Assembly: GCA_013397075.1 (NCBI GenBank)
Contig: VWZS01002820.1
Location: 372,001-436,000, forward strand
Reading direction: 5' to 3'
Origin: Rhabdornis inornatus
Taxonomy: Eukaryota; Chordata; Aves; Passeriformes; Rhabdornithidae
DNA length: 64,000 bases
The notes below the pieces were generated by a model that was given only the letters and a program-made list of their open reading frames with translations, was not told where the DNA came from and made no database searches. Of the stretch, positions 23,325 through 32,764 are shown one piece after another. The stretch's first letter is position 1; every line of letters starts with the position of its first letter. Position numbers and translations under genes: made by a program.

Positions 23325-23354
23325 CTATATATATATATATATATTTATATATAT
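23325..23354. repeat. (TA)n microsatellite
   Basis: An alternating TA run of about 30 bases, interrupted once by TTTA. Confidence 0.95.
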
Positions 23355-24268
23355 GCATGACTTTGCTACTGCCAAGCAGATCAAGGCAGGAGGCAAACCT
23401 ACCTATGCTCCCCTTGGCTTGGGGAGAAGGGTTCAGCAAATCAAAGGGATGATGTGGCCCGCTGATGTGTTTGTATACAGTAGATGGCAGATCTTCAGTG
23501 GAGAAAGATGTTCTTTAATCAGTATCTTTTACTTTATCACCATTAACTCTGTCATGCTAATACAGTGTTACCGATTAAAGGTCCTGAGCTTCCTTGTAAT
23601 AGTACTGAATTACTGTCAGGATAATGAGATTTCCATTTCTAAACGTCCTGTGCCATCTAAATCACATCTGCATTCATATGCGTATCCAGCAGGAATTATT
23701 CTCCCTTCCTGCCTCAAAAATACCATGCCACACTCAGCTGGAACCAGCTTTTCCCTGGTTTAGTGTTCGGCTCAGAACTATTATTATCACCCCTCAGTTA
23801 CTGCTGCTGTGTATTTAAACAGGCATTGAAGGACATTTGCAACTCTTGGTGCGTAAGGCTGAGCTCTGAGGGACAGGGGAGCTCATGGGACATGGGTGAC
23901 ACCAGCTAAACTATTTGTGCTTATTAATCATGTCTAATAAATCCTCCTTGCACCAAGGGCGCTCCTACAGTGGTGATAATCACACCCAGTGATGGTTGAG
24001 CATGGAAAAGAAATTGCTGCTGCAGAAAGTATTGTTTCCAGCCAGAGCAGAGGCAACAGACAACAGCAATGCCACCAGAAAAGCAAGAGCAACAAAGGGG
24101 ATGATGGCCAGGAGGTCTGACAGTGAAAGCCACCACACTGGTAGTGGCATTTGATACAGCCCTGTGACAATCCCCAGCTCCAAATCTGGACTCCAGCACA
24201 GCCCATCTAATGAGAGGCGTTTCAGCCACTTACAGCTTGTTTTAGGGTGAGGCTGCTGTGTTAACCTG

Positions 24269-24420
24269 AGCTTTTTGGCATCTCACGATGCCCTCTCCAC
24301 AATCTGCATTTTTATCCAAAAAACTCAGGGCAGCCTCTCTTTTTGCTGGGTGCCAGGTCATCTGGGTGTCTGTCACAGCACTCTCCAAGACAAAGCCCAA
24401 GCCTTGGCTGCTGGCTTGAG
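24269..24420 (+). other. RNase H-like peptide, possible retroelement relic
   Basis: One open frame reads ASHDALSTICIFIQ and then LSFCWVPGHLGVCHSTLQDK. The string FCWVPGHxGV followed by D.A is the usual shape of the C-terminal RNase H block in some non-LTR retrotransposons. The earlier HDALST resembles the SDSLSAL strand with its catalytic Asp. The spacing between them is shorter than usual and no reverse transcriptase is visible upstream, so this is either a decayed relic or a chance match. I cannot tell these apart from sequence alone. Confidence 0.3.
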
Positions 24421-25407
24421 GGGCTTCAGATTTCATTTTGTTCCAGCTGTCTCATTCCAAATCCAGAGCACAACTTTTTTTTGCTCTGATTTCTGATGTA
24501 TTAAACATTAAAAAGATGGTGGTTGTTATTAATGACATGGAAGCCTTTCCTAGCTGTAAGTTCGCCTAAAATTGGATCTGAGCTAATACAATTTCAAGGA
24601 AACATTCTCTGCTGTGATCTCCAAACAGAGGCCAAACACACGTTACACATCCCCTTTTATGCTCCTCACAATATTAGCCCAATTTGCAGAACAAACACAT
24701 TCAACCCTTAGCCCTTGGGCCGTGACCCGTGAATAACACCGCTAATGGGATTGGGCTCCACACAAAACTCCCGCTGGATTTGATGGGAGCCGCTCCACCT
24801 CCTGCCTTTTTCCCACACACCCTCTGTCATCCTCTCCTCTGAAAGGCGCCCGCAGCCCGGGAGAGGGAGGGAGGTCTGAGCCCCAGCGATGCTGAGCCAC
24901 CAAGTTGCTTTGAGCTGCCTTTTCTTTCTTTAGTCGAGGTGGAAATGGTATTTTTTTACACATATAAATTGTGTGGCCACGCTGAAGGGGTCCAGGCTCA
25001 GCAGGAGTGAGGAGGTTGTATCATTCTGAGTTTTCTATGGTTTATACTACGTTGCAATCTCTCTCAAGTCCTGTACTCTAGCTCCGCTTGGACTTTGGTG
25101 CTAAATCTTCAGTCACCAACATCTGCCATCAAAATGAGAACCTTATCAGCTTCTCCCCTTGTTTCCTTTCTTCCTAAAAGCAGCACCAGATTATTGTATG
25201 CAGAGGCTGTTGCAGGGAAAACTGTAGAAACCCTGAAGCTGGGAAAACATTTGATGCTTGTCCTCACATGGAGAACCTGATGTCCTCGAGGTTTATTTGA
25301 TTTTATATATTTATCAAGCTGGTAAGAGGATATCCACCTGTTTTATCTGATGTTTCCTTGAAAGGATGAGAGGATCCAGACAGAGATTTATTCTGTTTTA
25401 AGGACAC

Positions 25408-25630
25408 AATCATAGAATACCCAGAGTTGGAAGAGACCCACACGGGTTATCAAACCCAGCTTCTGACCATGCACAGACACCCCAATAGTCTCACCCTGTC
25501 CCTTGGAGGGCTGTCCAAATGCTTCTGGCAGCCCTGGGGCTGTGACCATTCCCTGGGGAGCCTGTTCAGTGCCCTAGCACCCTCTGAGGGAAGAGCCTTT
25601 CCTTAATACCATATCCTTAATTTCCCTCAC
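25408..25630 (-). mobile_element. Diverged CR1 LINE fragment, minus orientation
   Basis: It starts AATCATAGAATACCCAGAG TTGGAAGAGACCC and continues to CCCTGGGGAGCCTGTTCAGT and GAGGGAAGAGCCTTTCCTTA, an older CR1 subfamily pattern than the GC-rich copies elsewhere. Confidence 0.85.
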
Positions 25631-25719
25631 TTGATGCACAACAGCAGCAGTGTTGGGAAGGGAGCTCTGGAAATCTCCACTCCAGGGCAAGACTATTGCC
25701 TCCATTCGATCAGGACAAC

Positions 25720-25770
25720 CATAATATCTTTATTATAATTATTGTTATTGTTATCATCATCATCATAATC
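25720..25770. repeat. (ATT/ATC)n microsatellite
   Basis: TTATTATAATTATTGTTATT is followed by (ATC)n, then ATAATC. It is a compound imperfect trinucleotide repeat. Confidence 0.85.
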
Positions 25771-28700
25771 AAAAGAAGCTTGATTTATAGACCTTATGCT
25801 AATTTGAGGAATGAAGCTGGCTTGGGGACACAGGGCACAAATCACTAGGCAGCTTTAGGCACTGAGCTGAACACGATAACTGCTAAACCCACTTAGCAGA
25901 GGCTCATTCTGACGTTACTCCTGTTATCAGAGCTGCAGTCACTGGGAATAGGAGTTCGTTTTTAAAATACAGATTTTTTCCTTCAGGCTGGCTTGAAAGG
26001 CAACTGCTGCCCCTACAGGGAAAACCGAGAAAATCCAGCTGGGGAATGAAACTCGTGCCTTCCCCGGGTGCCAGCACAACACACAGAGCACAGAATCCCC
26101 AAACCGTTTTTTGGCAATGGCAGCTCCCAAAATCACGTGAGGTGAAGGACAAATAGAGGGTATGATATGAAAAAGCCTCCAGGATGGGATCCCGGGACTG
26201 AGCAGGAAGGAGAGCGACCACTGATAACTGCAATATCTCTGGGCTCAGCAGAAAACCACACAGCTTCACAGAGTCTCCAGGTATCCTTTTGCTCCTGCAT
26301 CCTGGGCACCATGGAGGTGACATGGTCTGGAGCTCAGTGGTCTGGCACAGGGAGACAGCCAGGTTTTCCTGCGTCTCCAAAGGAGGTGACTTGAATATTA
26401 TCTAGAGGCATCATCCTGTTTGTCAACTTGACATCAGGTTAAGGGGGGGCATTTCCTCCTGTTCTGCACTGGGGAGGCCACGGCTGGGCACTGGGACCAG
26501 TTTGGGGCTCCAAGGCACCTCCAAAGCTAAGTGAGCCTGCGGATACCCCGGCAGGGGTGGGTAGCAGCCAGGGAAAGCAAGGAGAGGCTGTGGGAGCCAG
26601 GCTGTGGGAGCCAGAGAGGAGGAGGCAAAAGGGGATCCAATGGCCTCTCCTTCTGCTCAGAGGTATCTTGGGGACATTTGGGATGGGCTCTGCTCGGAGG
26701 GGTACATTTGAATCACGGGAAGCCCCAGCCAGTCCCAAGGAAACAATTCTTATTCTTACAAATTCACTGTTAGCCCCTCACCTCAAGAAATCTTCCTTTT
26801 CCCAGCCTCTGCCGTGCTGTAAGCTCAGCCCTGAGCACTGGCAAAGCCATTCCCTCCTGTTTTCCCAGAATTTCATCGTGTTGCTTGCAGAATAAACCTG
26901 CTGGCAAAGTGAATATAGGCAGCATCTGCAAGGTAATCTCTCTTGAAAGCCTGGAGCTAATCAGGCTTCACTGAATCATTGCAGAGCCACAGCACTGCTG
27001 AAATCCCACCTTGGTGCTGCTGATTTCCCAGAGCAAGGCTTTCTCCTCCTAACTCCTGCCTGGAGAGGTAACTGAGTTTTAATGACTCCATAATTAATGC
27101 CTTTTGGGCTGCTGGACCCGCCCGAGCACGCAGGCTCTGTCTGCAGGGAGGAGGGTGCAGCAGTGCCAGCTCCTGTCCAGGCTCAGCTGAGACCTGCTGG
27201 TGTGTCTGGAAAACCCTCTTGGGGATAAGCACAGGTTTTCCAAGGAAACAGGCACGCTGAGACATGCAGCACAGCAACGATCCACATCCACTTCCAGGTT
27301 TATTTATTCACAGTTCATGTAAGCGGGNGCAGCACTGGATGTGGGAAAAAAGAAAGGGCTGCAGCACGTGATGTATTGTTTCGGTGGGAATTTCAAAGCA
27401 AATCAGATCCAAACTCCTGCCACAGCAGGAGCACAGAGATAATGGCCCCGTGGAGCTGCTGATGTCCCTTGTCACCTCGTACCACCTGTGACACGGAGAG
27501 GGTGGCATGGTGCCCTCCTCAGCCAGGCTCCTCCTTTGGAAGAGCAGGTTTTGACAAGCCTGGTAGGGAGCAGGCGCTCGCTCCTTGGGAGAGGAGGCAG
27601 CGCCGGAGCCAGAGAGGGAGGACGAAAGGGGGTGAGGGATCTGATGTGCCTGGGAGCCGCCCTTCTCAGGAAATACAGCACTTTCTGGAAACAGCTTTTT
27701 TTCCCTAAGAGGAGAAGCAAACCCCGTTAGCAGCAAGGGAAAGAGGGAGGAGAATAACTTTCCGGGATGCTGGAGAAGCCTCGCTCGCTGAAGGGGCCGG
27801 GAGCGGGGATATCTGCAGCGAGATGCTTGGAATCATCAGCTCCATCCCTCTCCCAGCCCCACGGCTGCTCATCATCTCCAGCCCGGTGGGAGCTGCAGCT
27901 TTTATCCCACAGCCGTTTTTCGGGATCCTCTGTCACCCTTTCATTATCCCATGGGAAATGCCTGGCATAGCGCAAAGAAAATGCTGGATGGATCCACGGA
28001 AGGCACGGAATGCTGGTGCTCTGGGCTGTCCTGTTTCTAGCCCTGAAGTCTGGGGACACGTCCAGTCCCCAGGACCCTGGGGAGAGCAGTGCCCAGCCCA
28101 GCCAGGACACTCCGCTTCCAGAGGGATGTTCCGGCAAGGCAATGACAGCCTGTGCCTCTGGGAAACCCACCAGTCCCATCTGGAGAACTGCTGGCTTGCT
28201 TTTCCCTTGGAATTGTCTTGTCTTCCTTCTTTTACCATCTTCCACACTTTTTTTCATTTTTCTCTCTTCTGTTTAAGTGGGGAGATGTTTTTTGCCCTCC
28301 CTCCATGAAGAGTTTCTCCTTTTACTTCCAATTTTGATGCATTTCCCCCAGACACGTGCTATTTTAATCAGAAGCAGCCAGCCATTAAAGCCAGATTAAT
28401 TAAAGAAATGAGTTTACGTATTTTCCTAATGATCTGAAACAATCTTGCATTTATAATGCTGTTTGTCTGCAACCCATCACTGCTTAATATCCCTGATCAG
28501 AGAGGATGACGCCACCTCACCATTAATCACTGCTTGAATAACAAAGTAGCTGAATTGGTATCTCCTGCATCCTTTGGAAACAGGGATTTTGGCCTCTTTT
28601 CCCTTTCATACTGCAGCTAACAGCCCTGCCCTGCAGTTTCCTTAAAGCCACAGCATGTGGATTCACTGTGCTCTTTTCTCGACTCCATTCACCATGCATT

Positions 28701-28890
28701 TAATTCTGATTTTTCACTCTGCTGCCTTGTTCTGAAGAGCCTTTGCTACCATCAGGGGACAGGGACAAAGCCCTGTGGGACTCTACACATTTGGAGCAAC
28801 GACCTTTCTGGCTGTATCTATTTTTAAGGCTTTTTGAACCACCACAGTCAGTACAACCCCATCAAACATCAGGGTTTGGTTTAAAGATGC
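25771..28890. other. Gene-free DNA, locally GC-rich at 26.4-28.2 kb
   Basis: Several overlapping open frames of 100-176 codons lie on both strands between 26.4 and 28.3 kb, but none has a recognisable domain or matched splice sites. Base 27330 is an N. A non-coding transcript is possible but nothing in the sequence proves it. Confidence 0.5.
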
Positions 28891-28898
28891 TGAATTAA

Positions 28899-29057
28899 TG
28901 ATGTCACATGGGGTCAAAATGATACCAAAATGACATCATAAAGACACTGAGTTGATGATGCTATTGGTGTAAATGGTGTCATGGATGAAGGCACTAAATA
29001 AATGATGCAACCCACAGAAATGATGTCATAAATACCATCAGTGAGGAAATGATGTCA
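28899..29057. repeat. Degenerate repeat with four TGATGTCA motifs
   Basis: TGATGTCA occurs at 28899-28906, 29021-29028 and 29050-29057, and its complement TGACATCA at 28931-28938. Looser ATGATG, GTGTCAT and AAATGAT echoes fill the spaces. It reads like an old tandem array. The octamer differs by one base from the CRE palindrome TGACGTCA. Confidence 0.7.
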
Positions 29058-29359
29058 TCAAGTGATGGCATAAATGATGAGTACAGGGTCGTTGCTGCCC
29101 TCAAAGAAGGACCTATGGTGAATGAGGTAAGATGAATGTAATTGAAATTTTACTGAAGTTAGTTTAATATTAGTTCAGTAATAAAGTGTCAGCGTGCTAA
29201 TAGTCAACATACCTTTCTAAATAAAAATATTTCTTTGAGTGGAACATCATTATTGATCAATAATGATTGTGACCTATTAGCATTCCACTGTTGATCCATT
29301 CACATTGATTCTGATTAATTCTGATTTATTCAAAGTTCCATCAAGGAGAAACCCCCAGC

Positions 29360-29425
29360 TGAGCTCATTCATGGGCAGGGACAGCTTCCACTATCCCAGG
29401 TTGCTCCAAGCCCTGTCCAAACTGA
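29360..29425 (-). mobile_element. Very short CR1 remnant
   Basis: GGGCAGGGACAGCTTCCACT ATCCCAGGTTGCTCCAAGCCC is the antisense of a standard CR1 3' block. Neither tail nor body is present. Confidence 0.7.
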
Positions 29426-31207
29426 CCTTGGTGCCGGCACACTCTTAGAATCTCCCCCACACTTGGGGATTGGTTGTAGCCAGACAGAAAAAGCTGTTTT
29501 CAGGAACAGAAGTGGCTCAGCAGGATTAAGCCCAGGCAGCAGCCCACAACAGCTATTCCTAAGCCTCTTGGATGGCCCTTTGTCATTCCCAACGGGGAGG
29601 TCAGGCTCCCAGGGAACCAATTTGCACAGGCTTCAGGTTCGTATTATCTGCCGGAAAATGCCCATCCTGGGGAAACAACCCCGGAAAGGGGGGATTTATT
29701 GTACAACTACCCCGAGGGAAGTGTCAACAACATTAATCCTATTAGAGCATTAGTGAGATGGGATGGCAAGAAATGATAGTCAGAAAGGAAACAGTGCCCT
29801 GCTCAAAAGGAGGAACCCCCTCAAGGAATGTCCCTGTCTTGATGGCATCGCACAAGGGGAGCAAATGGAAAGTTAAATTGGAACTGGGATTGCCAAGCCC
29901 TCCAAACACTCCACTGCCCCAAGGGAGATGCACCAACACCCCCAAAAGCCTTCTGTATTCCTAAACTCCTCCTGGTGCAACCAGGCTCATGCAAGCCAGC
30001 CTGATCAACCTGGGAAAAACCAGAGCAGAGCTGCCAGTATTAGATCTACTCACAAATAAATCCCTCCTCAGGGATGAGAGAATCAAAGCTGTTGGCATCT
30101 GGTGTCCCCAGCACCACTGTCCTGGATTTCTCCAGAACCCTCCTACAAAGCCATTCTCTTCCATCTGCATTTTCCCTCCTAACTACCAAACAGTTTGCAC
30201 AAGGGTGAAAGCTGTTGCCTGGATCCTGAGGTCAAACAAAATTTGTCCATTCCTCACTGGCACTGTTGAAAATCTGTGAGGAGCTGCAGGTCACAGCAGA
30301 CCTTTAAGTAACTTCCAAGCTGGCTCTAAATTTGAGTTTTATCACGCAGAGAATTTTCTCTCAGAATGGCTCAACTCCATTTTTATGAAGTGCAGGATCT
30401 TGATAGCTCTTTACAGAGGCCCAGGACACCATGGTGTTTCACCTGTCCCAGTGCATAAATTACTATTTATTCTTAATTCTTAATTTTGCTTGGGTAATGT
30501 TTGCAATCACTTGTTGATTGGGATTAGTCACGAGGGTATTTTTCAGATTTTGTTTTGTTTATGTGCCAAGATCAGCAAAACACTGCTGATCACATAACTT
30601 GCTCAGTGTTACTGAGACACACCGGTACATCCAGTCCCTCCCATGTGTGTTGTCATCTTCCCATGCCTGGGAGAGGGGGAGCTGGATGTATGGCTCTGCT
30701 ATCTCCACAATCTCCTGGCTGCTAAAATGTTTGAAATATGGGAAAAGTTTTAATCAGACCTTGCATATCTTCCCACGCTGGGGAACAGCCCTTCAGTGAA
30801 CCAGGCTCAGCACATGCAGGATCCCCTCTGTGGGCATCAGGAAATGATTTTGATCTTTTGGCATGGAAAAAACCCCAGTTTTGTATTAGAAGTCACAATT
30901 TGTGAAACGGAAGGTTTGAAATGGGTGTTAGTGCTCATGGAACAAAATTTGAGCCTCTTTCTACCTGGAGATGGTGACACCCAGGGGTTGCTCCTAAGCT
31001 AAATTGTGCTGTGACTTTATTTTACGTGAGATTTTATTAGTAACAATGGACTCCTCACATCTCCAGAGCTGACAGAGGACTGAAGCCCAATGGCCAATAG
31101 AGCTCCTGCAGAGTGAAATAAAGGCAGATAGCAGAGTTTGCTCCAACAGCCTACACGCTGGTTTTGGGGATCTTGGGACAGGACATGTTCATCCCAGTCC
31201 TGGATCA
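29426..31207. other. Gene-free unique DNA
   Basis: No supported exon or repeat. The open frames are under 100 codons and unrecognised. Confidence 0.6.
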
Positions 31208-31350
31208 CGGGGGAATTCTCCCCAATATCCCATCTAACCCTGCCCTCTGGCAGTGGGAAGCCATTCCCCCTTGTCCTGGCACTACAAGCTCTCCTAAAAA
31301 GTCCCTCTCCGTCTTTTTTGTAGGTTTCCTTTAGGTACTAGAAAGCTGCC
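31208..31350 (-). mobile_element. CR1 LINE internal fragment, minus orientation
   Basis: AATTCTCCCCAATATCCCATC, GGGAAGCCATTCCCCCTTGTC and AAGTCCCTCTCCGTCTTTTT match the same region as 14780-14880. Both ends are lost. Confidence 0.8.
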
Positions 31351-31449
31351 AGATGGATTTAGGAGGAGAACCCTGCTACACCTCAGCTGGTCCGAGCAAT
31401 CCACACTGATACCGGAATTTAATATTTTGGAGGCACTACATATGCTCAG

Positions 31450-31553
31450 AAGGGTTCAGAGTGGCTTGAGGCCACCCATCGAGGGCTGTGTCCAGTTCTG
31501 GGCCCTCCTGGCCAGAGAGCCCTGGAGGGGCTGGAGCGTGTCCAGGGANGGGA
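31450..31553 (+). mobile_element. CR1 LINE fragment at the edge of the CpG island, plus orientation
   Basis: GGGCTGTGTCCAGTTCTGGG, CCCTCCTGGCCAGAGAGCCC and GGAGGGGCTGGAGCGTGTCC match the complement of 19330-19410. Base 31549 is an N. It lies about 160 bases upstream of the YY1 box of the plus-strand promoter. Confidence 0.8.
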
Positions 31554-31714
31554 TTCTGTAAAACACAGCGAGCAGCGGCCTGCCCCTGCGCGGCCCAGGC
31601 TGTGCTGGGCAGCGGGGGGCTGTTGATCCCTCCGGGAATGGGATCGGCAGTGGGGATGGGGATTGATATGGGAATGTTCAGGCGCAGCGCTGCCCAGCAG
31701 GGAGGGACGGGCAC

Positions 31715-31913
31715 AAGATGGCGGCCGGGATGACACGGCGGTCACGTGGAGCGCGGTGCCCCCGCCCCGCCCGCGGCCGCCGCACGGGACACGGGACACG
31801 GGAACGGGGTACTGGGAACGGGACACGGGGAGCGGGCTGGAGCCGCCGCAGCGCCCGGGGATCTGCCCGGCGGCCGCACCCACCCGGCCCGCACCGAGCC
31901 GCGGCTCCGCACG
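31715..31913 (+). other. Putative non-coding first exon
   Basis: The end is set by CACG/GTGAGTG, a near-perfect donor. The start is approximate and placed at the YY1 box. The ATG inside that box opens a 67-codon frame rich in Arg, Gly and Pro that runs through the donor. Its low complexity (GTRERGTGNGTRGAG) suggests an untranslated leader rather than protein. Short ACACGGGACACGGGA echoes are visible at 31785-31830. I could not link it to a known gene. In mammals the neighbours of MINPP1 on this side are SHLD2 and GLUD1, but nothing here matches their coding starts. Confidence 0.5.
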
Positions 31914-32079
31914 GTGAGTGAGCGGCGACCCAGCGGCCTCCGGCTCAGCGCAGGCCCGGGGGTGGCGGCGGGACGGGACACCGGCGGTGACAGCGGGGAC
32001 GCGGCCGCCGCCGCCGCCCTGGCAGGGACGTGCCCCGGGGGGTTCCGGCTCCTCATGCAGGCGGCGGCCCCCGCAGCCC

Positions 32080-32470
32080 CGGGGGATGCGAGGAGAGCTC
32101 CGGCCCCCGCAGCAGCGGAGGCTCCGGGGTGGCTTCGGGGCTCTGGCAGAGCTTCGGTCCCGCAGCACGGGCCGATCGGGGCCCCTCGGCCCCGGGCGCG
32201 CCGGGAAGGTGCGGTCTGCTCAGCCTGGGGAGCTCTGGCACCCGCAGCTCGGGGGCTGCGGCCGTGGGAGCCCGCGGGAGCCCTGTGCTCTCCCCGGGGG
32301 AGTTCTGCATGCCCAGTGCGGGGGGCTGCAGCCCTGGGGTGCCGGCGAGCTGCAGGACCCCGAGCTCGGGGGTTGCGGGTGGTGCTGGGGGAGCTCTGGG
32401 ACCCCGTCTGGAGGGGCTGCAGCCCCTCAGCCAGGAGAGCCTCTGTTCCCCTCAGCCTGGTCAGGTCTGT
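32080..32470. repeat. Degenerate GC-rich minisatellite in the first intron
   Basis: The blocks GGGGAGCTCTGG, GGGGGCTGC(A/G)G and CAGGACCCC/CACCCGCAG recur with variation at about 50-base steps (for example near 32230, 32265, 32325, 32390 and 32410). This explains the long plus-strand open frames of 200-350 codons over 31.7-32.8 kb, which I do not accept as coding. Confidence 0.6.
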
Positions 32471-32616
32471 CCCCTCCTCCCCAGGGTGTTGGAGTGGCGG
32501 GTCTGGTCCTCCCTGCCCCAGGGGCTCTGCGGGGACAGCAGGTGCCCTGAGCTCAGGTGGGAGTGTGGGGGTGAGCCCGGGCCCTCAGCCTGGGGGCTCC
32601 AGTCCCTCTGCTTGCT

Positions 32617-32649
32617 GGGATGCAAAGGCGGGATGCAAAGGCGGGATGC
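32617..32649. repeat. 13-bp tandem repeat, 2.5 copies
   Basis: GGGATGCAAAGGC at 32617 and 32630, followed by a partial GGGATGC. Confidence 0.9.
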
Positions 32650-32700
32650 TCCCTGCTCCAGAGCAAGCTGGAGACATCTGCTGTGAGTGGGAGCAGATCC

Positions 32701-32764
32701 ATCCCATCCCATCCCATCCCATCCCATCCCATCCCATCCCATCCCATCCCATCCCATCCCATCC
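32701..32764. repeat. (ATCCC)n pentanucleotide microsatellite, 12.8 perfect units
   Basis: Twelve perfect ATCCC units plus ATCC, with no interruption. The purity suggests recent expansion and likely length polymorphism. Confidence 0.98.

Larger units (their letters stand above)
31690..32470 (+). promoter_or_regulatory. CpG island promoter of an unidentified plus-strand gene
   Basis: A dense CpG stretch begins at about 31690. AAGATGGCGGC at 31715-31725 is a full YY1-type box, which in mammals tends to lie just downstream of transcription starts and in the sense direction. CACGTG at 31743-31748 is an E-box in a GTCACGTGGA context (USF/TFE class). GC boxes (CCCGCCCCGCCC) follow near 31760. There is no TATA box. 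A strong donor at 31913/31914 lies about 200 bases downstream. Direction is inferred from the YY1 box and the donor. Confidence 0.65.

Noticed and set aside
23980..24183. Minus-strand frame with a strong hydrophobic segment (IIPFVALAFLVALLLS)
   Set aside because: It briefly suggested a small membrane protein such as a CISD-type N-terminus, but the flanking sequence does not align, stops follow, and no splice or promoter signal supports it.
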